A stretch of DNA of 64,000 nt from NCBI GenBank assembly GCA_023439125.1, contig JAEXOU010000005.1, forward strand, positions 872,569 through 936,568, given 5' to 3'. Positions within the stretch are counted from its first letter, which is position 1; every line of letters starts with the position of its first letter. Under the pieces are notes generated by a model that was given only the letters and a program-made list of their open reading frames with translations, was not told the DNA's origin and did no database searches. Origin of the DNA: Bacillota bacterium (lineage in GTDB: Bacteria > Bacillota > Clostridia > Lachnospirales > Lachnospiraceae). Position numbers and translations under genes: made by a program. Below are positions 43,498 through 51,987 of the stretch, piece by piece.

Positions 43498-44868
43498 TTA
43501 TGGATTACTTAGCATTTGATTTAATATATTAGCTAGTGGTTCCATTGCGTTATAGGCTTCCATCACTGTATTGTTCGCAGTACCAAGTTCGATCAATAAA
43601 CTACGTTCTCTTAAATGCATATTATATCGATAATTTTTCAGATAATTCCTAACTACAAAACCTGGATACAGCTTACGCCCAACCAAAGCTGTTTGCAAAC
43701 TAAAACCAAGATTCGCCTGTAGATTTGGATTGTCTAAACGTTCAATTGGCCCTGACTGATTTCGGCTTAACCCGTTAAATAACATGATTTGTGCACAATC
43801 CTTGCCATTAATAGTTGTCACCCGCTTTTCACCACTGTCTCTATGTAAGTCAATCACAACTTCAATACTTGGATTATCAGCTAATATCTTTTCTATGTTT
43901 GGTAGCGCAGTACTATATGCAAAATTACGATTACCACTTCCATCTGGCAAGCGATCATAAGCAGTTTTGTCATGGTAAACGTTATACCCCATATCCGTTA
44001 ATAATTCTGTAAGATAATTTCCTGCCCCTACTACTGTATCTGCTTCTACATTTGACTTACTATCGATATAGGTTTCACTTGCATGAGTATGATAAATAAG
44101 TATTTGTGGAACCTCGCTATTTTTCTCAATAGAAAAGTTCATACCAAATAATTTTTTTGTGTCAAAAACCTCTTTTGTGGCCTCGGTCGAAGAATCCACC
44201 ACATAATAGTTCGAGAGTAAATAGTCATAATCAAGTAGCTTTGACATATCATATTGAGTTTTTATAAAATTGCTGACTGAAATTGCTTCATTATGTAACG
44301 TTTCTCCATTCTTTGCCGCTTCTAATGCTTTCTTATATTCAGGCAACATTTCTACATCACCTGGTAAGTACTCAACGATTAATTTATCCTGTGCCTCTGT
44401 AGTTTGATTCAAAACGGATTCGTTTTCTTGTTCAGCCAAATTAGTAAGTTCTGAATCAACGATAACATCAATATTATTATCATCTGCTATATACCAATCA
44501 TCTGCTAATTCGTAATCTTCGTTATAATCCTCATTCTCTGTATCCTCTTCATTCTCCAAAATAATCTTTCCCTGATGCATCGAATAATAATTTAAGGACA
44601 CACTCTCTGCTACCGTCGAAAATACGGTGTTCTTCGAAGTTTCTTCCTTGGCTACATAAGAAAATACATGATTCTCCTTTGATGAAATAGACAAATAGAT
44701 AGATTGTACAACACTAACGCCAAGTTTTTTCATGCTTTTTGACATATCATCAGAAGCAAGGGCAACAACTCCTTTTATAATAATAATGCCTGCAATAATA
44801 ATGATAAACATGAATATGATACGGTAGATTGTTATTTCTCTCCTTGATAATCTACGCCGTCTTCTCAT
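43498..44868 (-). CDS. spoIIP: stage II sporulation protein P
   Basis: Peptidoglycan amidase/endopeptidase of the SpoIIDMP engulfment machine. 456 residues: a basic N-terminus (MRRRRRLSRRE), one membrane helix (about 14-37), an acidic extracytoplasmic region (about 115-165), and the SpoIIP catalytic domain with ILIYHTHASETY (zinc His pair region), VIDLHRDSG and ERSLLIELGTANNTVMEA. It follows gpr, as in Bacillus and Clostridia, and precedes lepA. Confidence 0.96.
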   Translation of the reverse strand: MRRRRRLSRREITIYRIIFMFIIIIAGIIIIKGVVALASDDMSKSMKKLGVSVVQSIYLSISSKENHVFSYVAKEETSKNTVFSTVAESVSLNYYSMHQGKIILENEEDTENEDYNEDYELADDWYIADDNNIDVIVDSELTNLAEQENESVLNQTTEAQDKLIVEYLPGDVEMLPEYKKALEAAKNGETLHNEAISVSNFIKTQYDMSKLLDYDYLLSNYYVVDSSTEATKEVFDTKKLFGMNFSIEKNSEVPQILIYHTHASETYIDSKSNVEADTVVGAGNYLTELLTDMGYNVYHDKTAYDRLPDGSGNRNFAYSTALPNIEKILADNPSIEVVIDLHRDSGEKRVTTINGKDCAQIMLFNGLSRNQSGPIERLDNPNLQANLGFSLQTALVGRKLYPGFVVRNYLKNYRYNMHLRERSLLIELGTANNTVMEAYNAMEPLANILNQMLSNP

Positions 44869-44954
44869 AACATCCCATTCCTTTTTTTAATAAATTAACG
44901 AATGAATTACACCTCAATTTCCATTACTGACAAAACTCAACTAGTTACTTAAAT

Positions 44955-45012
44955 ACTAAACATATGATATCCTAGTTGAAATCTTAGAATTCAATTGAAT
45001 CATATGTTTAGT
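44955..45012 (-). terminator. hairpin between gpr and spoIIP
   Basis: ACTAAACATATGAT and ATCATATGTTTAGT form a 14-bp perfect stem with a 30-base loop. No long T-run follows, so it may attenuate more than terminate. Confidence 0.5.
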
Positions 45013-45071
45013 TTAAAACAATGGTAATTACAAACTTAAAACGTTCTTTTCTATGTTGAAATATAATAACT

Positions 45072-45992
45072 CTAAATCTGATGGAAGCAAGAATTGAGCG
45101 CCTCTGAAATCGTATAGCTAATACATTTCATCGACTCGTCAATATTCTTTGGTGTTACAAACATATTATGAACTGATTGGTGTTGTGTGACTTCAGAAAG
45201 AAACTTTCTTATTTCATCGTCAGAAAAACCTTGACTATTCAACATATTTCCCATAGAATCACAAACAATTGTTGTCGCATCGACAACTGTCGGTACTCCA
45301 ATTGCTACTACCTTTACACCTAAGCTTTCCTCGTTTAGTGCCTTACGATTATTACCGATTCCAGCTCCTGGACTAATGCCCGTATCAGAAATCTGTATGG
45401 TCGTGTTAAGCCTCTGGACCGAACGAGCTGCTAATGCATCAATTGCAAGAATTACTGATGGCTTGGTCTCTTTCACAACGCCTCGAATGATTTCGACAGC
45501 TTCCATACCTGTCTGTGCCATAACCCCTGGCGCGATTGCGCTAACACAGGATAAATGATTTTTCTTCTCAAATTCTTCTCCATATTCACGAATCAGATGT
45601 CTTGTTATAAACAAATTATCTACAACCCATGGTCCTAAAGCATCCGGTGTTACCTCTCGATTTCCAAGACCAACAATCATTACACCATCTTTTCCGGCAT
45701 CACCAATCACCTTTAATATAACTTTCCCAATTTCTTCACTGATCGAACTATGGTACTCATCATCTTTTTTTTGAAGTTTTTCTGCTTCAATTGTTATATA
45801 TGTTCCCATTGGTTTTTGCATTGCTTTTGCACCATGTTCATCTTTAATCAATACAGTTGTTATCTTCATATCCTTATCTTTAATAACCTCTTGTGTTAAC
45901 TCAACGCCCTTGATCTCCACATCATCTTCTTCAAAGCTCTCACGAGCTTCTAAAGCGAGATCAGTACGAACATTTTTTAGCCCTTTAATCAT
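45072..45992 (-). CDS. gpr: germination protease Gpr
   Basis: Aspartic-type protease that degrades small acid-soluble spore proteins on germination. 306 residues, with VRTDLALEARE near the N-terminus (propeptide region) and the A25-family core VMIVGLGNREVTPDALGP and ISPGAGIGNNRKALN. Slightly shorter than the Bacillus enzyme. It is divergent from rpsT and upstream of spoIIP. A sigma-G-type promoter is expected; a GCATAAAT stretch before the ATG is only a weak match. Confidence 0.96.
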   Translation of the reverse strand: MIKGLKNVRTDLALEARESFEEDDVEIKGVELTQEVIKDKDMKITTVLIKDEHGAKAMQKPMGTYITIEAEKLQKKDDEYHSSISEEIGKVILKVIGDAGKDGVMIVGLGNREVTPDALGPWVVDNLFITRHLIREYGEEFEKKNHLSCVSAIAPGVMAQTGMEAVEIIRGVVKETKPSVILAIDALAARSVQRLNTTIQISDTGISPGAGIGNNRKALNEESLGVKVVAIGVPTVVDATTIVCDSMGNMLNSQGFSDDEIRKFLSEVTQHQSVHNMFVTPKNIDESMKCISYTISEALNSCFHQI

Positions 45993-46071
45993 AAAGCATT
46001 CTCCTTTTAATTTATGCTATCTCTTATCTTCTCATTCCATAAGTTTGTTTCATTTAGCATCAAAATATGTA

Positions 46072-46100
46072 TTGACAACAATCTAAAATTATACTATGAT
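46072..46100 (+). promoter_or_regulatory. rpsT promoter
   Basis: TTGACA at 46072-46077 and TATGAT at 46095-46100 with a 17-base spacer, giving a leader of about 180 bases. Confidence 0.85.
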
Positions 46101-46176
46101 ATAACAGAATGTTTTCATGTAATTATTAGTGCACTCTCACATATTCAGCGCTATGGTCGACGTGAAACGATTATTA

Positions 46177-46236
46177 TTTACTATGAAACGTCCGTGTCCG
46201 GATCCATAGTAAAATTATGAGCGTATTTACTCATAA
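46177..46236 (+). promoter_or_regulatory. structured rpsT leader
   Basis: Two hairpins: TTTACTATG/CATAGTAAA (46177-46185 with 46205-46213; GTCCG...CGGA pairing in the loop) and TTATGAG/CTCATAA (46215-46221 with 46230-46236). The leader is unusually long for a single ribosomal-protein gene. Autogenous control by S20 is plausible but unproven. Confidence 0.5.
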
Positions 46237-46287
46237 GTAACTTCATGCATAACGAAAAAATTGGAAAGTTATTTGGAGGATTACACA

Positions 46288-46551
46288 ATGGCAAACATTA
46301 AATCTGCTAAGAAAAGAATTAAGGTTATCGAGACTAAGACATTAAGAAATAAGGCTATCAAATCTAAAGTTAAAACATTAGTAAAGAAAGTTGACGCTGC
46401 AGTTGCTGCAGGTGACAAAGCTCTTGCTACTACATGTTTAAACGAAGCTGTTGTAGCTATCGATAAAGCTGCTGCTAAGGGCGTTTACCACAAAAACACA
46501 GCTGGTAGAAAAGTTGGTCGTTTAGCAAAAGCTGTTAACTCTATTGCTTAA
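46288..46551 (+). CDS. rpsT: ribosomal protein S20
   Basis: 87-residue basic, helical protein of the 30S subunit (MANIKSAKKRIKV, NKAIKSKVKTLVKK, GVYHKNTAGRKVGRLAKAV). Start at the ATG behind GGAGG; the frame is open nine codons further upstream without a site. Codon use is strongly biased, as expected for a highly expressed gene. Transcribed divergently from gpr, the standard Firmicute arrangement. Confidence 0.97.
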   Translation: MANIKSAKKRIKVIETKTLRNKAIKSKVKTLVKKVDAAVAAGDKALATTCLNEAVVAIDKAAAKGVYHKNTAGRKVGRLAKAVNSIA

Positions 46552-46600
46552 TTCTATCATTACATGATGAAGCTGAATACAGTTTCATTTGTTCAGATTT

Positions 46601-46648
46601 AAATAGGCTATCGTTTCATATTTGAAACGATAGCCTATTTTTTTATAT
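46601..46648 (+). terminator. rpsT terminator
   Basis: An 18-bp perfect stem (AAATAGGCTATCGTTTCA with its complement at 46623-46640), then TTTTTT. Confidence 0.95.
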
Positions 46649-46653
46649 CTCAT

Positions 46654-46769
46654 GTCATTTTGCACATAGAAATGTTATGAGCATGGGATGACAAACATAA
46701 TTCATCCGCAACACGCTCTCGCTTGAATGAAGTTCGTAGCGGTACATAAGGGCCTAAAACACAGGCCCG
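46654..46769. repeat. family C half element (C5, inverted)
   Basis: Starts GTCATTTTGCACATAG and runs through GGGATGACAAACATAATTC, the conserved CGCAACACGCT..CGCTTGAA side segment and GGTACATAAGGGCC...GGCCC, then stops exactly at the ttcA stop codon. The other half is missing, so it no longer forms the complete palindrome. Confidence 0.8.
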
Positions 46770-47609
46770 TCAAATATTAGCTCTATCTTGATAATCATCT
46801 AAGAAATTATACTTGATATCCCCGTTATGATAGCCAATGATTGTTTTTAGATTGACATCATGTACACTCTTAAATATATTCATCGCAATATTAGGATTTA
46901 CTTCACACAAGCGTTGAATTAATAACTTCATCTCTTTACGTTTAGAGCTACTAGCATTCTCATCCGTAGAGCAATTTTCTGTAAAGCGACAGGCACACTG
47001 AAGGAAATGTAAATCATTGTATTGTCTCCATTGGATTACTGCCTCTTCTCTCACAAGATACAATGGGCGAATTAATTCCATCCCCTCAAAATTTTTACTA
47101 TGGAGCTTTGGCATCATCGTCTGAATTTGAGCTCCGTATAACATACCCATTAAGATGGTTTCAACTACATCATCAAAGTGATGACCAAGTGCAATTTTAT
47201 TGCAACCTAGCTCCTTCGCATGCTTATATAAATATCCGCGTCGCATTCTTGCACAAAGATAGCAAGGAGAATCTTCGATATCAGCAACAATATTAAAGAT
47301 GTCAGATTCAAACATATGAATCGGAATGTTTAATAACTCTGCATTATCTATGATCATCTGACGATTCGTCTTGTGATAGCCTGGGTCCATTACTAAGAAC
47401 TTAACTTCAAACTGCATCTTTCCGTGACGCTGTAATTCTTGCATCAGCTTAGCAAGTAACATGGAATCCTTGCCACCAGACATGCAGACTGCTATCTTAT
47501 CGCCTTCTTGAATCAAATCATAGTTTTGAATTCCTTTAATAAATGGTCTCCAAATTTCCTTACGAAATCTTTTCACAATACTACGCTCTATTTCTTGAAA
47601 TCGCTCCAT
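46770..47609 (-). CDS. ttcA: TtcA-family tRNA thiolation ATPase
   Basis: PP-loop ATPase of the TtcA/TtuA family; TtcA makes 2-thiocytidine at position 32 of tRNA. 279 residues with the PP-loop VCMSGGKDSMLL, a CYLCARMRRG CxxC, an ALGHHFDDVVET motif and further Cys residues (QCACRFTENC), which fit a cluster-bound thiolase. The stop codon abuts repeat C5, so the last residues (DDYQDRANI) could be repeat-altered. The exact tRNA target in this organism cannot be told from sequence. Confidence 0.87.
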   Translation of the reverse strand: MERFQEIERSIVKRFRKEIWRPFIKGIQNYDLIQEGDKIAVCMSGGKDSMLLAKLMQELQRHGKMQFEVKFLVMDPGYHKTNRQMIIDNAELLNIPIHMFESDIFNIVADIEDSPCYLCARMRRGYLYKHAKELGCNKIALGHHFDDVVETILMGMLYGAQIQTMMPKLHSKNFEGMELIRPLYLVREEAVIQWRQYNDLHFLQCACRFTENCSTDENASSSKRKEMKLLIQRLCEVNPNIAMNIFKSVHDVNLKTIIGYHNGDIKYNFLDDYQDRANI

Positions 47610-47669
47610 TTTCTCACCTCAATAAATAATTTACATAAACTGATTTCCCTTGATACGTCTGCACATACC

Positions 47670-48641
47670 TTATTCACATGGATAGCTGATCCCCCACTTG
47701 CTACGTAACAAATCCATCAGTTCCATAATTGCAATTATATCTTTATGAGGCATTTCTATACATTCTATTTTTCCTGCTTCTAGTGCCTTACAAACAGCCC
47801 TTACTTGATACTCAAAACCAGTAATTTGCTTTGGCCGTTCAATCACATTTCTTTTACCATCACTTAGCGTAATAATAATTTTCTCACAATTATTAATATT
47901 TACAAATTCAATGTAACCTTTACTACCATAAATCATTCCTCTTAAATCAGTATTGGTAGCAATCGTACTATTTAGTACTGCCATTGTACCATTGTTATAG
48001 ACCAACGAAATCATATTTTGTAAATCAACTCCTGTATCTGTCTTGATACAGGTGGATTCGATCTCTTTTATATCAAGTCCTAATACCATTGCAGCAAAGT
48101 TAAGTGTATAAATACCAATATCCAAAAGCGCACCACCTGCTAGCTTTGGATCCTGTAAACGTAAAACATGATCAATGCAATAACCAATGTTTGCTGTAAC
48201 GGTTTTAACTTCTCCAATTATATATTCGCCAAGTAAATCATCAAGAACTTTTCGCATTGGAAGAAATCTCGTCCACATCGCCTCTGCGAGAAGTAACTCT
48301 TTTCCCTTCGCTAGTTGTATTAACTCTCTCGTTTGTCGCGCATTTACCGTGATTGGCTTTTCACATAACACATTTCTCCCATGTTCTAAACTTAGCTTGG
48401 TATGTTCATAATGAAGAGAATGTGGCGTTGCTATATAGATAACATCGATTTCTTCATCCGATACAAGTTCTTCGTAAGAACCATATGCTTTTTCTATGTG
48501 ATATTCACTAGCAAATTCCTTAGCTCTCTTTAAATCACGTGCTCCGACTGCTACACATTCCATTCCTTCTTCTTTCATCTGTGATAAAGTATAAGCCATC
48601 TTGCCCGCAATTTTACCTGCTCCTAAGATACCAAATTTAAT
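47670..48641 (-). CDS. Gfo/Idh/MocA-family oxidoreductase, apparent AUU start
   Basis: NAD(P)-dependent dehydrogenase of sugars or inositols. The first ATG (48597-48599) would begin inside the Rossmann fold and lose the dinucleotide loop. Reading upstream in frame gives IKFGILGAGKIAGKM, the expected GxGxxG strand-turn, starting at an ATT codon (48639-48641) behind a good GGAGG at eight bases. No ATG, GTG or TTG lies in that stretch, so initiation at AUU, or a mutated start, is implied. With it the protein has 323 residues, with CEKPIT and a family-typical GGALLDIGIY. It follows the alpha-xylosidase gene by 69 bases and may process the released sugar. Confidence 0.85.
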   Translation of the reverse strand: MKFGILGAGKIAGKMAYTLSQMKEEGMECVAVGARDLKRAKEFASEYHIEKAYGSYEELVSDEEIDVIYIATPHSLHYEHTKLSLEHGRNVLCEKPITVNARQTRELIQLAKGKELLLAEAMWTRFLPMRKVLDDLLGEYIIGEVKTVTANIGYCIDHVLRLQDPKLAGGALLDIGIYTLNFAAMVLGLDIKEIESTCIKTDTGVDLQNMISLVYNNGTMAVLNSTIATNTDLRGMIYGSKGYIEFVNINNCEKIIITLSDGKRNVIERPKQITGFEYQVRAVCKALEAGKIECIEMPHKDIIAIMELMDLLRSKWGISYPCE

Positions 48642-48710
48642 AAAAAACGCCTCCTAACCTTAATCTAATTTCATTGGATATCAAATGTTCTATGAGGTTC
48701 GTAACATCGT

Positions 48711-51077
48711 TTAAAGGCGAATTACTGTATTTTCTCCTCTTTTTACTGCTATATGAGTTAGATTTTCCGTAATAGTTACTGTACCAGACGTAGTAATCTC
48801 ACTTCCAATTTCATTGATCAACTCAATCTGATATGGAAAATCTGATTCTACCTCTACGGTGATACAACCATTTTCCTTTATTACAGTTGCTTTTAATATA
48901 AGTTGAGTCTTATCGTCATATATAACCGTGCTTGTTGCGACCCCCTCGATTAATGCATAAATTTTTAAAGTAACTCCATTCGCATAATTATAAACTGCGA
49001 AAGATGCATCTGTTTTTACAGCTAAAATCGTATTTTCACGTATGAATAATGGAAGACTAAAATAATCATACGTTTCTTCGTACCAATGCTCTCCACATGT
49101 TTCTTCATTGGTGAAATACTGAGTCCAACGTCCCTTTGGAAGATAAAATCTTCCGATTCCTTCATCATTAAAGATTGGAGCAACTAGGACAGAATCTCCT
49201 AGCATATACTGTTTATCAAGATAAGCACAAGTCGGATCATTCATATACTCTAAAATCATGGAACGCATCATCGGAACTCCACTTTTTGATGTTTCAACCG
49301 CATTCCGATATAAATACGGCATTAAGGAGGATTTTAACTTTGTAAAGAAGCTTACTACTTGAACTGCTTCTTCGTCATAGAACCACGGAACACGATAGGA
49401 GGTACTACCATGTAATCTTGAATGAGTAGATAGTAAACCGAATGCTACCCATCGCTTATAAACATCTGGAGTAGATGTACTTTCAAAGCCCCCAATATCA
49501 TGACTCCAAAACCCAAAACCAGACATCATTAACGATAGTCCACCACGCATACTCTCTTCCATCGATTCATAATCAGACCAGCAATCTCCACCCCAATGAA
49601 CAGGGAACTTCTGACCACCAACTGTTGCAGAACGAGCAAACAAGATTGCTTCTCCTTTTCCTCTTTTTCGCTCTAGTAAATCATAAACCGTCTTGTTATA
49701 CAGATATGTATAGTAATTATGCATCTTTTTCGCATCTGCACCATTATAGTAAACGACATCCAAAGGTATTCTTTCTCCAAAATCTGTCTTAAAGCAATCA
49801 ACTCCTAAATCTAATAAATACTCCAATTTACTTGAATACCATTGACAAGCTTCTGGATTTGTAAAGTCGATAATAGCCAAACCAGGTTGCCACATATCCC
49901 ACTGATATAAATTTCCATTCTTTCTTTTAAGAAAATAACCGTTTTTCTTACCTTCCTCAAAAAGAGTTGATTCCTGGCCAATATAGCTATTAATCCAAAC
50001 ACAAATCTTCAAACCCTTTTCTTTTAATCGTTTTAACATTCCGGCGGGATCAGGAAATACTCTAGAATCCCACGTAAAATCACACCATGAGAATTCTTTC
50101 ATCCAAAAGCAATCAAAGTGAAATACTTGTAATGGAATATCTCGTGCTAGCATCCCATCTACAAACTCGTTCACGGTCTTTTCGTCATAATTAGTAGTAA
50201 ACGAAGTAGATAGCCACAAACCAAAGGTCCAAGGTGCTGGTAAAGAAGGCTTACCTGTCAAATCTGTATATTTTATCAACACATCCTTCATCGAAGGACC
50301 GTTAATAAAGAAATAATCCAAGCTTTCCCCTTCGACTGCAAATCCAACTTTTGTTACCATCTCCGAAGCAACTTCGAGCATAACTTTTTCAGGTTGATTG
50401 ATAAAGACACCATAACCTTTATTCGTAAGATAGAATGGTATATTCTTATAAGACTGCTCGGTAGACGTACCTCCATCTTCATTCCATATATCAACGCTTT
50501 GCCCATTTTTTATAAATGGAGTGAATCTTTCTCCCAAACCATACACATATTCGCCTACGGAAAGAGAAAGTTGTTGTCTCATGTAACTATCTGTTTCATC
50601 CGAACTATATGCAAGACCTTTCCATGCTGTCTTCATATATGCCAAGTCTCTCCATCCACTCTTAGAAAGCAATACTCTCTTTGATGTTTCATCGTATGCT
50701 TTTTCTAAACGATAATACGCCATGCCCCAATTTTGTTTTGAGATTACTAGCAGTAATGTTCCCGAAAAAATGAGTACCTCACTATCATCTTCTCTTGCTT
50801 TTAAATATGACTGAATCCCCAAATTTAATTCGAATTTTGTAATATCTTCCTTCACGCCTGCGTAATGATAAGCTCTTACACGAATGACATCCTGCATACA
50901 GGAAGTGATCTCAAGTGTAATATTTACTCCACCAAGGGTATCACCACGATGATTAATTCGATTACAAGGTGCACAAATCTTAACCATGTTCTCTGTAATT
51001 GTCGTAAAATATACTTGAGCTGGGGATAAACACTCTACCCCTTCTTTTTGCAGCCAGCATCCATTGCTAAATTTCAT
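48711..51077 (-). CDS. yicI: GH31 alpha-xylosidase
   Basis: Glycoside hydrolase family 31, 788 residues, YicI-like. It removes alpha-linked xylose from xyloglucan oligosaccharides. No signal peptide, so it acts inside the cell on imported oligosaccharides. The nucleophile Asp is in CFKTDFGERIP, nearly identical to YicI, and the acid/base Asp in WGGDCWSDYESM. The N-terminal beta-sandwich (residues 1-260) and two C-terminal beta domains are present. GAGG precedes the ATG. The oxidoreductase gene downstream is probably cotranscribed. Confidence 0.93.
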   Translation of the reverse strand: MKFSNGCWLQKEGVECLSPAQVYFTTITENMVKICAPCNRINHRGDTLGGVNITLEITSCMQDVIRVRAYHYAGVKEDITKFELNLGIQSYLKAREDDSEVLIFSGTLLLVISKQNWGMAYYRLEKAYDETSKRVLLSKSGWRDLAYMKTAWKGLAYSSDETDSYMRQQLSLSVGEYVYGLGERFTPFIKNGQSVDIWNEDGGTSTEQSYKNIPFYLTNKGYGVFINQPEKVMLEVASEMVTKVGFAVEGESLDYFFINGPSMKDVLIKYTDLTGKPSLPAPWTFGLWLSTSFTTNYDEKTVNEFVDGMLARDIPLQVFHFDCFWMKEFSWCDFTWDSRVFPDPAGMLKRLKEKGLKICVWINSYIGQESTLFEEGKKNGYFLKRKNGNLYQWDMWQPGLAIIDFTNPEACQWYSSKLEYLLDLGVDCFKTDFGERIPLDVVYYNGADAKKMHNYYTYLYNKTVYDLLERKRGKGEAILFARSATVGGQKFPVHWGGDCWSDYESMEESMRGGLSLMMSGFGFWSHDIGGFESTSTPDVYKRWVAFGLLSTHSRLHGSTSYRVPWFYDEEAVQVVSFFTKLKSSLMPYLYRNAVETSKSGVPMMRSMILEYMNDPTCAYLDKQYMLGDSVLVAPIFNDEGIGRFYLPKGRWTQYFTNEETCGEHWYEETYDYFSLPLFIRENTILAVKTDASFAVYNYANGVTLKIYALIEGVATSTVIYDDKTQLILKATVIKENGCITVEVESDFPYQIELINEIGSEITTSGTVTITENLTHIAVKRGENTVIRL

Positions 51078-51108
51078 TCTACGATTCCTCCTAAAAAACC
51101 GACTGTGA

Positions 51109-51150
51109 TTTACATAACAGGAAATTCAGAGGAATTTCCTATTATGTAAA
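51109..51150. repeat. family D hairpin (D5)
   Basis: TTTACATAACAGGAAATTC-AGAG-GAATTTCCTATTATGTAAA as arms 51109-51127 and 51132-51150, with one mismatch. No GC-rich module is attached. Confidence 0.8.
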
Positions 51151-51153
51151 AAT

Positions 51154-51175
51154 AGCGACCACATTTGTGGTCGCT
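51154..51175 (-). terminator. terminator of the zinc-ribbon gene
   Basis: AGCGACCAC/GTGGTCGCT, 9 bp, loop of four, T-run (TATTTTTAC) on the minus strand, continuing into hairpin D5. Confidence 0.88.
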
Positions 51176-51203
51176 TAATTATATCATATGTACTTAGTAC
51201 TTA

Positions 51204-51755
51204 CTAATTAAATAAATCATAATAGTCATCATAAACATTAGAGATGTCATTGGAAGCTTTACAGGTACCACCTACACACCCGTAACATGCATAGCCGCCA
51301 TAGCCACTTGAACATGTAGAACATCCAATTGTGAAAATAGCTGAAAATACGATAGCGATAATACCAATAACAAATGCGCCTTGACCTAAAGCATTATTTG
51401 TCCTTTTCTTAACATCAATAGCAGTAATAACACCAAAGATACCTGCTGCTAAACTTGGAAGTGATAAGAAAATACCAAATAACAAGGATCCGATAATACC
51501 TAGACATAAACTTGCAATTGATAAAGCCAAAGCAAGAGAATTTTTACTCTTAGCTTGTGGATCAATATTATTCTGGTTATTCTGGCTATTCTGGTTTTGA
51601 TTGTAAAATCCTTGTTGAGGTTGTTGCCCAAAGTTTTGTTGTGGTGCTTGTTGAAATTGCTGTTGTTGCTGTGGTGCTACTTTAGCCCCGCAATTCGTAC
51701 AAAATTCAGAATTATCAGGTACTTTTTGCCCACAATTCGTACAAAATCTTTCCAT
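51204..51755 (-). CDS. zinc-ribbon membrane protein (DUF4190-like)
   Basis: 183 residues from the ATG at 51753-51755 behind GGAG. Residues 1-28 form a double zinc ribbon (FCTNCGQKVPDNSEFCTNCGAK). Then come a Gln/Asn-rich linker (about 29-65), two or three membrane helices (about 75-145, IASLCLGIIGSLLF and FVIGIIAIVFSAIF) and a Cys/Gly/Tyr-rich segment (CSTCSSGYGGYACYGCVGGTC). The architecture is common in Clostridia with no known function. The eight terminal-region cysteines could bind metal or form disulfides. Confidence 0.82.
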   Translation of the reverse strand: MERFCTNCGQKVPDNSEFCTNCGAKVAPQQQQQFQQAPQQNFGQQPQQGFYNQNQNSQNNQNNIDPQAKSKNSLALALSIASLCLGIIGSLLFGIFLSLPSLAAGIFGVITAIDVKKRTNNALGQGAFVIGIIAIVFSAIFTIGCSTCSSGYGGYACYGCVGGTCKASNDISNVYDDYYDLFN

Positions 51756-51987
51756 ATGATCTCCTTTCAACTTTTCATTCACTTCAGAATATGTGAATTA
51801 TATTATCACAGTTATTCTACCATATAAGTCATTAAATTTAAAGCATATTTTAACAAAATTTTAATTTTTTTTTTATAAATCGACTAAATTCCTTAAATTT
51901 TATTTACTTTTTTCGCAATCTGAATAAAAAGTAACAGAACGTCAGAAAATACATTAGTTCTCAAAATTATTTGACTGAGGTAGAATT

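Noticed and set aside
51880..51987. Sigma-G promoter for the GerA-family gene (TGAATA at about 51922)
   Set aside because: The nearest -10-like CATTA lies about 25 bases away, too far for the usual spacing.
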